Part shown: positions 55,983-64,000 of the stretch, one piece after another
Layout: each line of letters begins with the position of its first letter
How positions within the stretch are numbered: position 1 is the stretch's first letter
Source of the DNA: Nitrospinae bacterium CG11_big_fil_rev_8_21_14_0_20_45_15
GTDB lineage: Bacteria > Nitrospinota > Nitrospinia > Nitrospinales > VA-1
NCBI GenBank assembly: GCA_002787235.1
Contig: PCWG01000002.1
Coordinates: 59,250 to 123,249, forward strand
Length of the DNA: 64,000 nucleotides
Reading direction: 5' to 3'
Made by a program: the position numbers and the translations under genes
The notes under the pieces: generated by a model
What the model saw: only the letters and a program-made list of their open reading frames with translations
Databases searched by the model: none
What the model was told of the DNA's origin: nothing

Positions 55983-57152
55983 TCAAAGCAGACTGAGTTT
56001 CAGCAACCCTTTTTCAACACTCGCAATCAGGCGTTGGTTTTCTTCTTCATTACGGACGGCTGTTCTGAAGTAGGATGCATTGAGGCCGATAAAATTCTCA
56101 CAATTTCTTATCAGAATGCTATCTTTAAGAAGAGACTCAAAAAACAGACGTGGGGCCTTGGGATCGCTGGCAATGAGTTGAAATAGAATGAAATTTGCCG
56201 CTGAGGGAAAAGGCCGCAGAGAGGAAATGTTGTCCAGTTTGTAGAACAGCCTTTCACGTTGATCTGTATTCCAGATGCGGGCTGTTTCGGTGTATTTCTT
56301 ATCGCGCAAGGCAACGGTGCCGAGCTTTTGCGCAAGGGCATTCACTGACCAGGGCGGGCGTTGTGACTCGATAGATTGAATGTGATGAGATGCCATGATG
56401 CCATACCCAAGGCGGAGGCCGGGCAGGGCATGAAACTTGGTCATGCTCCGAATCTGAATAAGAAATGAGTGCCGATGGGCTTGTTCCGGTGCACAGAAAA
56501 AAGCGTTTGAAAATTCAGTGAAGGTTTCATCTATGATGAGAAAAATTCTGTTTTTTTCACAAAAATCCAGCAGGACTTTTAATTCGTCCAAGTTCCATAG
56601 CTGTCCTGCGGGACTGCTGGGATGACCCAAAATGATCGCCCCGGTATTTGCATCGCTGAGAGCAGAAAAAATTATTTTCTCAACGGGTAATTGAAATCCA
56701 TTTTCGGCCGTGCCGCAAAGAGACAGAATGTGATGCCCGGACAGCTCGAACGCTCGGCGATATTCTGAAAAACACGGATCAAGAATGATGACCGTCTGGG
56801 ATTCAGGGATCAGTGCGGGAAGTGCATAGATCAGCTCGGTTGATCCGTTGGTGACGATAAAATTTTCTTCAGGAAAGTTCCATGTTTCTTCAAGAGCCGA
56901 TTTGAATTCTCTGCAATCAGGATCGGGGTAGGATTGAATCCATTCTCCTGCCTGGGGGAGAAGATCGAGAACTGCTTGAGGGGGTCCCATTCGGTTGATG
57001 CTGGCACTGAAATCTAAAATGGAAGCAGGTGAAAGACCACTGATTTGAGCCGCAGAAATCAGGTCACCACCATGTGTTGGCCACTGCGGGGTTAAAATCG
57101 CATCTTCAATAGAGTTTTGAAAATCTTTTAGTTTTTCGCCGGGGAGATTCAT
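55983..57152 (-). CDS. cobD: L-threonine-O-3-phosphate decarboxylase-like PLP enzyme
   Basis: The 389-aa class I/II aminotransferase-fold protein: DFSASINRMGPP opening, FIVTNGSTELIYALP, GHPSSPAGQLW, IDETFTEFS, and PLP-lysine in RSMTKFHALPGLRLGY. CobD (Salmonella naming) decarboxylates threonine phosphate to aminopropanol phosphate for the cobalamin nucleotide loop. HisC is the closest confusable family, but adjacency to cbiB and cbiA favours CobD. No cobalamin riboswitch is visible in its 230-base upstream gap. Confidence 0.85.
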   Translation of the reverse strand: MNLPGEKLKDFQNSIEDAILTPQWPTHGGDLISAAQISGLSPASILDFSASINRMGPPQAVLDLLPQAGEWIQSYPDPDCREFKSALEETWNFPEENFIVTNGSTELIYALPALIPESQTVIILDPCFSEYRRAFELSGHHILSLCGTAENGFQLPVEKIIFSALSDANTGAIILGHPSSPAGQLWNLDELKVLLDFCEKNRIFLIIDETFTEFSNAFFCAPEQAHRHSFLIQIRSMTKFHALPGLRLGYGIMASHHIQSIESQRPPWSVNALAQKLGTVALRDKKYTETARIWNTDQRERLFYKLDNISSLRPFPSAANFILFQLIASDPKAPRLFFESLLKDSILIRNCENFIGLNASYFRTAVRNEEENQRLIASVEKGLLKLSLL

Positions 57153-57382
57153 GCTTTGATCTTATATGAGATAATTCGCTGTATTCCGAACTGACATTTC
57201 TAAAGGGTGTTGTGATAAAAAGGTTTTGATCATTTGAGAAACGAAGCCTTAGAAGGATAGCATTTTGATAGTAAAATAACAGTCGTATATTCCATCAGAC
57301 CTTACTTCTTTTGATGTGGATGATGGTGTTGATAGATCGAACTTAGCGTTGCAATAAAAATTCCTTCAAACAAAACAGTTGA

Positions 57383-58366
57383 ATGCACTCGGACGAATTG
57401 CAGGTTAAAAATTTGAAAGTTGCCTTTTCTTCTCCTCAGGGTGATTTGATCGCGGTGAATGGAATCAGCTTTCAAATTGAAAAAGGAGAAACGCTTGCGC
57501 TTGTTGGCGAGTCCGGTTGCGGAAAAACGGTGAGCGCGCTGTCTATTTTACGCCTGATTCCAGAGCCGCCGGGAAAGGTGCTGGGGGGTGAAATCTTTTT
57601 GAGCGACCGCGATCTTTTGCGTTTGTCACCCAAGGAGATGAGGGATTTGCGCGGTAATGATATTGCGATGATTTTTCAAGATCCGCTGGCTTCTCTCAAT
57701 CCCGTGTTGACTATTGGGGAGCAGATCATCGAAACCCTGTTACGACATACTAAAATCTCGCGCTCAGAAGCGACAAAACGGACGGAAGAATTATTGCGTC
57801 GCGTCGAAATACCTTCGCCATCTCAAAAAATGAAGAATTACCCTCACCAACTGTCTGGCGGGATGCGGCAACGAGTGATGATCGCGATGGCCTTGTCCTG
57901 CTCCCCAAAAATATTGATTGCGGACGAGCCGACCACCGCACTGGATGTTTTGATCCAATTGCAGATTCTGGACTTGCTAAAGCAATTGAAGGAAGAAACC
58001 GGGATGTCGATTCTGCTCATCACCCACGATCTGGGTGTGGTGCGGGCCGTCGCCCAACGCGTTCTTGTCATGTACGCCGGAGACATCGTCGAAGTTTCGC
58101 CGATGCATGCTCTGATGAAAACACCTTTGCATCCCTACACACAAGGTTTGATTGAATCACTGCCGTCACAGTCGGCAAGTAAAAACAGAGCACGTTTGCC
58201 TGCAATACCCGGCGTTGTGCCATCGCTTGGGCAACGTCCGGGGGGATGCCCCTTTCATCCGCGTTGCGCGAAAGTGGAGTCCCGTTGTCGCGAAAAATTT
58301 CCGGAATTGAAGGAATTGGAGCCGGGGCGTTGGGCGCGCTGTTTCGTGGCGGAAAGGGGTCGATGA
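57383..58366 (+). CDS. Oligopeptide/dipeptide ABC transporter ATPase (OppD/DppD-like)
   Basis: The 327-aa protein has Walker [14 protein letters not shown], an [18 protein letters not shown]-loop region, signature [15 protein letters not shown], Walker [14 protein letters not shown], and the C-terminal oligopeptide-transporter extension with [15 protein letters not shown], which binds an iron-sulfur cluster in some relatives. Neither the binding protein nor the permeases are adjacent. It overlaps the second ATPase gene by 4 bases. Confidence 0.9.
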   Translation: MHSDELQVKNLKVAFSSPQGDLIAVNGISFQIEKGETLALVGESGCGKTVSALSILRLIPEPPGKVLGGEIFLSDRDLLRLSPKEMRDLRGNDIAMIFQDPLASLNPVLTIGEQIIETLLRHTKISRSEATKRTEELLRRVEIPSPSQKMKNYPHQLSGGMRQRVMIAMALSCSPKILIADEPTTALDVLIQLQILDLLKQLKEETGMSILLITHDLGVVRAVAQRVLVMYAGDIVEVSPMHALMKTPLHPYTQGLIESLPSQSASKNRARLPAIPGVVPSLGQRPGGCPFHPRCAKVESRCREKFPELKELEPGRWARCFVAERGR

Positions 58367-59343
58367 AAAATTCTATTTCCGAAACACCCTTGTTGGAAGT
58401 GAAGCGTTTGCAAAAATACTTTCATGCGAAGCAAAACAATGGCGCAAGGGGTGGCGAAATTTTAAAGGCCGTGGATGATATTTCATTCACACTCCGGGCA
58501 GGGGAGGCACTGGGATTGGTCGGAGAGAGCGGTTGCGGCAAATCAACCACGGCACGTGCTGTTTTGAGACTCGTCGAACCAGACGCAGGTGATGTTTTTT
58601 ATAAGGGTATCGACATGCTAAAACTTTGCCCCGAAGAAATGCGATTTCTGCGGAAGGAAATGCAGATCATCTTTCAAGATCCGCTTGCCGCGTTGAATCC
58701 CAAACGCCGCATACGCGATATCCTTTCCGAGCCCTTTATCATTCACGGCGTGACAGATATGGATTTCAGACAAAAAAGTATCGCCGGATTGTTACAAAAA
58801 ACAGGGCTTTCGGAAGATCAGTTAGCGCGTTTTCCACATGAGTTCAGCGGAGGCCAATTGCAACGCATCGGCATTGCACGCGCCTTGGCCCTCAATCCGC
58901 GTCTGATCGTTGCAGACGAGCCGGTATCCGCGCTGGATGTGTCCATACAGGCGCAGATTGTGAATTTGTTGTCCGACTTGAAAGAAAATGAGGGTATTGC
59001 GTTTTTATTCATCTCACACGATATGGGAGTGGTCGAACATTTCTGCGATCGCGTGGCGGTGATGTACTTGGGGAAAATTGTCGAGATGGCGACCGCCCAG
59101 TCTCTTTATGCCAAACCCCGTCATCCTTACACCTTGGCCCTGATGGCGGCTGTTCCGAGTTTGAGGGATGAAGTGCAAGTTCAGAAAGTTATCACTGGAG
59201 AAGCTATGGACACGACAGTTTTCGCGAAAGGCTGTGCCTTTCAGGCGCGATGCCCGATCAAGGAAAAACAGTGCGAAGATATTTCACCCACCTTAAAGGA
59301 AATTGCCCCTGGTCACAGCGTTGCCTGCCATTTGAGCGAATGA
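58363..59343 (+). CDS. Oligopeptide/dipeptide ABC transporter ATPase (OppF/DppF-like)
   Basis: About 326 aa from ATG 58363 (ATGA overlap with the upstream stop), not the longer track start. Walker A GESGCGKSTTARA, FQDPLAALNPKRRIRDIL, LSGGQ-type signature FSGGQLQRIGIARAL, Walker B IVADEPVSALDV, and the extension CAFQARCPIKEKQCED. It pairs with the upstream subunit to power an Opp/Dpp-type importer whose membrane parts are elsewhere. Confidence 0.9.
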   Translation: MKNSISETPLLEVKRLQKYFHAKQNNGARGGEILKAVDDISFTLRAGEALGLVGESGCGKSTTARAVLRLVEPDAGDVFYKGIDMLKLCPEEMRFLRKEMQIIFQDPLAALNPKRRIRDILSEPFIIHGVTDMDFRQKSIAGLLQKTGLSEDQLARFPHEFSGGQLQRIGIARALALNPRLIVADEPVSALDVSIQAQIVNLLSDLKENEGIAFLFISHDMGVVEHFCDRVAVMYLGKIVEMATAQSLYAKPRHPYTLALMAAVPSLRDEVQVQKVITGEAMDTTVFAKGCAFQARCPIKEKQCEDISPTLKEIAPGHSVACHLSE

Positions 59344-59397
59344 ATCTAATGAGTGCTCAAGATACCCAAAGCCTGGTTTCCTGATTTTTTAAAAAAA

Positions 59398-59425
59398 TTG
59401 AAACTCCTGAAATTTATGCTATTGT
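59398..59425 (+). promoter_or_regulatory. Candidate promoter for the downstream lipoprotein gene
   Basis: TTGAAA, a 16-base spacer and TATTGT with an upstream TG (TGCTATTGT, extended -10). It lies about 80 bases before ATG 59504. The 9-mer AGTGCTCAA occurs on both sides of it (near 59351 and 59467), a possible regulator site. Confidence 0.4.
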
Positions 59426-59503
59426 TTCGGCTCTATTTGATATAGGCATGCAGATAGGCTATTTAGGAGTGCTCAACTAACTACAGATTTCCGGGGTATA
59501 CTT

Positions 59504-60172
59504 ATGAGGTTCTTACAATTTGCAAAGTATGCAGTAGTAGGAATATTTCTAGCGATGGATCTTGGCGGTTGTGCGGGTGGAATGGTCGGGACAGTGCTCA
59601 ATAACGCACCCTACAATCATGCGGAAACACTGTCTCATATTACTTCACTTGGGGCAGGGCGTAGTGCGTTTAAAGACCCCAAATATGGGATTTCGTTCAG
59701 CTTCTCATCCGATTGGAAAGTCGTTGAGCCTACAGAAAAGTTGAAGATTAGTGAAGAGAGCGATCTGCGAATTTTTTTGCAAGGCCCGAACGGATTTGTG
59801 ATGGCTCGGGTGGATCAGTGGAACATGTCACTTTCCAAGGTTGATTATGAGGAAGGCTTCGATGAATTTTTTGGTGAGGTTCTCGCTTCCAGAATCAGGA
59901 AATACGATCATCTTAATATGAAGGGATCCACTGTTATAAAAAATAAGGTCACTCCATCGGAAATAGGGCTCACCTTTGAAATTGCAACTACCTATACAAA
60001 AAGTAAAAAAGGTCCTCTTTTGACCATTGGGAAGCACTTTCTGCCGTTTGAAAATGATTTTGTTGTCAATCTGGTTGCTGTTGGAAGCCCTAGTTATAAA
60101 AATATCAAGGAAGACGCCCTTTGGAAGATATCTGAAACATTTCAGATCAGCGAATTGTCTGTAATACAATAG
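59504..60172 (+). CDS. Lipoprotein of unknown function
   Basis: The 222-aa protein has a hydrophobic N-terminus with lipobox-like LGGC. The body (KDPKYGISFSFSSDWKVVEPTEKLKISEESDLRIFLQGPNGFVMARVDQ) resembles PsbP/MOG1-like folds often annotated only as hypothetical; I cannot assign it firmly. It stands alone before the rplU promoter. Confidence 0.65.
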   Translation: MRFLQFAKYAVVGIFLAMDLGGCAGGMVGTVLNNAPYNHAETLSHITSLGAGRSAFKDPKYGISFSFSSDWKVVEPTEKLKISEESDLRIFLQGPNGFVMARVDQWNMSLSKVDYEEGFDEFFGEVLASRIRKYDHLNMKGSTVIKNKVTPSEIGLTFEIATTYTKSKKGPLLTIGKHFLPFENDFVVNLVAVGSPSYKNIKEDALWKISETFQISELSVIQ

Positions 60173-60273
60173 AGATGATCTGCCTGTAATTGAGAGTTTT
60201 TCTGAAAATTTGCCTGCCATTTGGCGGAATTACGAATTTTTAAAATAAATTATTACCTGAATGAGGCATTTCC

Positions 60274-60301
60274 TTGACAAGAGATGGATAAATGCTATAG
60301 G
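60274..60301 (+). promoter_or_regulatory. Sigma70 promoter for rplU-rpmA(-obgE)
   Basis: Consensus TTGACA, 16-base spacer, TATAGG with TG upstream (TGCTATAGG, extended -10). It predicts a leader of roughly 105 bases before rplU. Confidence 0.7.
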
Positions 60302-60364
60302 ATGCCTAATTCTTGCTTTGTGAAATGTAACGATTGTTTATATTATTTCAAACGGCTGTTCTGT

Positions 60365-60382
60365 TCCCTATTGGATAGGGGA
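60365..60382 (+). other. Hairpin in the rplU leader
   Basis: CCCTA-TTGGA-TAGGG forms a compact stem-loop (extendable to 6 bp) in the predicted leader, about 30 bases before the rplU Shine-Dalgarno AGGAG. It could be part of a ribosomal-protein autoregulatory element; no direct proof. Confidence 0.35.
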
Positions 60383-60414
60383 AGACGGGGTCGTATGGTC
60401 AGGAGCGTTTAGAG

Positions 60415-60726
60415 ATGTTTGCAGTTCTAGCGACAGGTGGAAGACAGTATAAGGTTTGTGAAGGCGATTATATTCAGGTTGAAAAGCTTGAAAATCCGGT
60501 AGGTGAGTCCATTTCCATCGATAAGGTTTTGATGTTGGGCGATGGCGACTCGATTCAAGTAGGTGCCCCTTATCTTGACGGCGTTACGGTTAAGGGTGAG
60601 ATCACGGAGCAATTGAAAGGTGAGAAAATCATCATTTTCAAAATGAAACGTCGGAAAAAGTATCGTCGGAAGAATGGTCACCGACAGTTGTATACCCGAC
60701 TCAAAATAACCGAAATTTCCAAGTAA
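60415..60726 (+). CDS. rplU: 50S ribosomal protein L21
   Basis: The 103-aa protein [25 protein letters not shown] and the C-terminal [24 protein letters not shown] are standard bL21. AGGAG precedes the ATG. It binds 23S rRNA domain V region near L20. First gene of the conserved rplU-rpmA-obgE cluster. Confidence 0.96.
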   Translation: MFAVLATGGRQYKVCEGDYIQVEKLENPVGESISIDKVLMLGDGDSIQVGAPYLDGVTVKGEITEQLKGEKIIIFKMKRRKKYRRKNGHRQLYTRLKITEISK

Positions 60727-60742
60727 TTTAAGGGAAGATACA

Positions 60743-61003
60743 ATGGCTCATAAAAAAGGACAAGGCAGTACAACCAACGGCAGAGACAGTATTGGAAAAC
60801 GTCTGGGCGTAAAACGCTATGGCGGTCAGGTTGTTAAGGCAGGCGAGATATTGGCACGACAACGAGGTACGTCGTTTCATCCCGGCGCAAATGTTGGCTT
60901 GGGAAGTGACTACACTCTTTTTTCAAAGATTCCAGGCGTTGTGAAGTTTGAAAATATGCGCCAACGACGACAAAAAATCAGTGTTTATCCCGTCGCTGAA
61001 TAG
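60743..61003 (+). CDS. rpmA: 50S ribosomal protein L27
   Basis: The 86-aa protein [29 protein letters not shown] is typical bL27, with the short N-terminus that reaches the peptidyl-transferase centre. There is no Firmicutes-type cleavable N-terminal extension. AGGGAAG precedes ATG. Confidence 0.96.
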   Translation: MAHKKGQGSTTNGRDSIGKRLGVKRYGGQVVKAGEILARQRGTSFHPGANVGLGSDYTLFSKIPGVVKFENMRQRRQKISVYPVAE

Positions 61004-61033
61004 TAGGGCGACGTTTTAACGATTCATTAAAGG

Positions 61034-61052
61034 ACGCAGGTCCCCCCTGCGT
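61034..61052 (+). other. Stem-loop between rpmA and obgE
   Basis: ACGCAGG-TCCCC-CCTGCGT is a perfect 7-bp stem with a 5-base loop in the 114-base gap. No T-run follows, so it is more likely an mRNA stabilising or processing hairpin, or a weak attenuator, than a full terminator. Confidence 0.45.
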
Positions 61053-61090
61053 TGCAGGCAACCCGGCGTATTCAGCTTTTGGGTGCTTGA

Positions 61091-62143
<1,053 letters not shown>

Positions 62144-62161
62144 AGTGGATTGTCCCAGTAG

Positions 62162-64000
62162 TTACTGAATTAGAAAATCATCGAATTTGATTTTCTTCAC
62201 CCTTCCTCCACCGGAAATTTTCTTATTGAATGCAGTTATCAGGCGTTTCGTAAGTTTTTCCTTCACATAAAGAATGTCATTGTAGAAACGTCGAGACAGG
62301 AACTGTTCGATCGTTGTCACCATTATTTTTTCATAAACGGGAAGTGCATCGCGCATCAATTGAGCGGTGTCTTCGTCGCTACATTGAACCTCCATCTTGA
62401 AACTTAGAACACGAATATCTGTTACGTTATAGGCAACAGGCATGATGGTGCCCAATGTGACAGATGAATTGCGAACAGTGAGTGCCGCCGCCAATCCTTC
62501 GCTGGTCTTTTCTTCTCCTGATGCGTCTCCGGTTTGAACGGCACCTTCGAGTGTGGATGATGCCTCCAATTCCTTTGCAATGTCGGACTTGTTATCGGTT
62601 TCGGCTCCAAGAACCGCTACCGGTTTTTTCTGCTCTTTAGCGGAAGCTTCGCCTGATTTTTTATTTTTAGACTCAGTTTTTGTCGCTTCGGCAGAAGGTT
62701 CTGCTTTTGTCGCATTTTCAGAAGACTCACCTTCTTTGGGTTGAGGTGTCAGCTCTGCTGGAGCGGGCCCTTCAGGTTGAATCAACTTAGCCAATTCGGG
62801 GGGCATGATTGTTTCCAGTCCAAAATACACACCTGCCCCTACCAATGCTAACGCTAGAACACTTCCTCCAGCTACCAATTTTCCTAATAGCGTACTGGGA
62901 ATTGGAATGGGCCCTATCTTTCTCCGGGGTTCTTCTTCCTCATCCTCATCCTCATCCTCATCTTCTTCATCTTCTTCGTATTCGCCGTACTCGTCACCCA
63001 TACCAGGTTCAGCTTCTTCTTCATCCTCACCCTCATCATCATCTTCCTCCTCATCCTCATCGATGGCTCCGCCTTCACCGAAATCATCTACATTTTTGTC
63101 ATCCTTTGTCTCTGTATCGGTTTCCTGAGGATCCGTTTCGGTAGCAACCCCTGCACCTTCTTCGTTGAGCTCGTCTTGTTCAGCAAAAGCGGCGGCCCAC
63201 ATGTCTTCTTCCGGGGCTTCTTCCTCGCCCTCGCCTTCAGTTTCAGAAGCGTCGCCCTTGGTTTTATCGTTGAGCTCGTCTTGTTCAGCGAAAGCGGCGG
63301 CCCACATGTCTTCTTCCGGGATTTCTTCCTCGTCTTCGCCCTCGGCTTCGGCTTCGGTTTCAGAATCATCGCCCTTGGTTTTATCGTTGAGCTCGTCTTG
63401 TTCAGCGAAAGCGGCGGCCCACATGTCTTCTTCCGGGATTTCTTCCTCGTCTTCAGCTTCCTTTTCGTCTGTGTCTTCTACTAGCGGGGAAGGCTCGTCG
63501 TCTGATGTCTCGCCATCTTCATCCATGATGTCGTCTAAAAGATTGTTCAATTCTTCGTTATCGTCCTCGGCCTTAGCTGATTTGGATGGGCTTGCTTTTG
63601 TTTTTTGAGTCGAAGGTTTTTGTTCAACTTCCTCTTCTTCCATTATTCCATCCAGAATGTTATCAAGATCATCGTCGGTTTCAGAGTCTGCAACGGCTGT
63701 GGGAGGTGTTCCAGAGTCCTCGCTTTGCATTTGAGCTGAGTTCCCCGCAATATCCCGAACGGTTGATGAGGTCTTTAGATTTCTTTCAGCAGAACCTTCT
63801 TCTGATTCTTCGGACATGATGTCGTCCATGAGACCATCGAGGTCCATGTCTTCCGAGCTGGCGGATTCGCTGACAGGTGTTTCTTCTTCAGGCTCAGAAG
63901 TTTCTTCGATGTCATTCGCCATGATGTCGTCCATGAGACCGTCGAGGTCCATGTCTTCCGAGCTGGCGGATTCGCTGACAGGTGTTTCTTCTTCAGGCTC
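62162..64000 (-). CDS. FliL-like membrane protein with long acidic motif-repeat region (5' end outside window)
   Basis: The frame is open to the right edge, so the track's start at 63952 is only an internal Met. The visible ~612 residues have three parts. First is ~370 very acidic residues with repeated motifs: LDGLMDDIM twice plus LDNILDGIM and LNNLLDDIM, then three copies of PEEDMWAAAFAEQDELN. A membrane segment follows (KLVAGGSVLALALVGAGVYF). The C-terminal domain (FKMEVQCSDEDTAQLMRDALPVYEKIMV, KLTKRLITAFNKKI) resembles FliL, which supports the flagellar stator. By FliL topology the acidic part would be cytoplasmic. The motifs recall N-termini of FliM (EIDALL) and FliN (DDLWAEALSEQ), from memory. 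If not flagellar, it is a FliL-domain protein of unknown role. Confidence 0.72.
   Translation of the reverse strand, partial: EPEEETPVSESASSEDMDLDGLMDDIMANDIEETSEPEEETPVSESASSEDMDLDGLMDDIMSEESEEGSAERNLKTSSTVRDIAGNSAQMQSEDSGTPPTAVADSETDDDLDNILDGIMEEEEVEQKPSTQKTKASPSKSAKAEDDNEELNNLLDDIMDEDGETSDDEPSPLVEDTDEKEAEDEEEIPEEDMWAAAFAEQDELNDKTKGDDSETEAEAEGEDEEEIPEEDMWAAAFAEQDELNDKTKGDASETEGEGEEEAPEEDMWAAAFAEQDELNEEGAGVATETDPQETDTETKDDKNVDDFGEGGAIDEDEEEDDDEGEDEEEAEPGMGDEYGEYEEDEEDEDEDEDEEEEPRRKIGPIPIPSTLLGKLVAGGSVLALALVGAGVYFGLETIMPPELAKLIQPEGPAPAELTPQPKEGESSENATKAEPSAEATKTESKNKKSGEASAKEQKKPVAVLGAETDNKSDIAKELEASSTLEGAVQTGDASGEEKTSEGLAAALTVRNSSVTLGTIMPVAYNVTDIRVLSFKMEVQCSDEDTAQLMRDALPVYEKIMVTTIEQFLSRRFYNDILYVKEKLTKRLITAFNKKISGGGRVKKIKFDDFLIQ
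63164..63437 (-). repeat. Three near-identical copies encoding EEDMWAAAFAEQDELN
   Basis: The DNA unit (GTTGAGCTCGTCTTGTTCAG onward on the plus strand, about 50 bases) occurs near 63164, 63269 and 63386 with very few changes. The high DNA identity indicates recent duplication or gene conversion, with Glu/Asp-rich linkers of different length between copies. Confidence 0.8.
63815..64000 (-). repeat. 105-bp tandem repeat encoding LDGLMDDIM units
   Basis: An 81-base block at 63815-63895 recurs at 63920-64000 with one difference visible, giving a 105-base (35-codon) period. The array probably continues beyond the right edge. More diverged relatives of the same motif lie near 63521 and 63641. Confidence 0.85.

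Noticed and set aside
57153-57382. Possible cobalamin riboswitch upstream of the cobD-cbiB-cbiA block
   Set aside because: No B12-box-like conserved sequence or paired stems are visible in the gap. A GGCCACTG string near 57080 is explained by cobD coding sequence.
62805-63608. Serine-rich plus-strand ORFs (62805-63128, 63165-63608)
   Set aside because: They are antisense shadows of the Glu/Asp-rich FliL-like gene; GAA/GAT/GAG codons read backwards give poly-Ser. They have no ribosome site or family match.

Overview
The window reads as a dense chromosomal segment of a diderm (Gram-negative) bacterium of moderate GC. LptE, an Mla-type lipid transporter, lipoproteins with lipoboxes, a periplasmic-type FliL domain and TRAP/ABC binding proteins all point to an outer membrane. 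The gene mix (apgM-like protein beside lysC and cimA, TatT/TatP TRAP proteins, YkgJ and DUF1844 proteins, many TPR lipoproteins, M16C peptidase) resembles Deltaproteobacteria-like lineages. Nitrospinota is my best guess, but no marker here settles it. I found no tRNA or rRNA genes, CRISPR arrays, insertion sequences or phage genes.

Left end (1-10.0 kb, + strand): a cell-surface or glycosylation locus. Five consecutive genes share about 17 copies of a 63-67 residue repeat with the core pattern [GN]-[YF]-N-[IL]-[IV]-x5-6-[FY]-[YF]-[GA]-[IL]-P-x2-LG-x-[VI]-D-L. I cannot match this repeat to a named family. It is attached to GT-A (family 2-like) glycosyltransferases, a GT-B (family 4-like) domain and a radical SAM/SPASM enzyme, and also occurs as a stand-alone two-repeat protein. 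A GT-C membrane glycosyltransferase follows. This is the best candidate for an undescribed system.

10-25 kb: a cytochrome c lipoprotein; a secreted protein of about 2,675 residues with a TolB-like propeller, TPRs, a degenerate CHAT domain, more TPRs and an intact CHAT protease domain; an isolated nuoN; a TPR lipoprotein; an M16C metallopeptidase; and exonuclease III. 25-32 kb (minus): a partner-switching pair (RsbW-like kinase, STAS antagonist) coupled to mlaE-mlaF-mlaD and a TPR lipoprotein, then PhnC/PhnD-type proteins without a permease. 32-39 kb (+): an HD-GYP response regulator, a hybrid sensor kinase, a ketoacyl synthase, an STN-domain protein and a TonB-C protein.

39-53.6 kb: core functions (leuS-lptE-holA, rpsT), an aspartate/isoleucine block (apgM-like, lysC, cimA), a methyltransferase, a YkgJ/DUF1844 cluster and a TatT-TatP TRAP pair. 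53.6-59 kb: a cobalamin block (cbiA, cbiB, cobD; minus) and the two ATPases of an Opp/Dpp-type transporter (+). 59.5-62.1 kb: a lipoprotein and the rplU-rpmA-obgE cluster with a good promoter. The right edge cuts a FliL-like membrane protein with a very long acidic cytoplasmic region. That region repeats short motifs resembling the N-terminal peptides of the flagellar switch proteins FliM and FliN.

No gene-free stretch exceeds 300 bases once starts are corrected. The longest (about 32250-32540) holds an 8-bp inverted repeat and nothing else I can support. Family assignments come from motif recognition in the supplied translations; no database search was possible.
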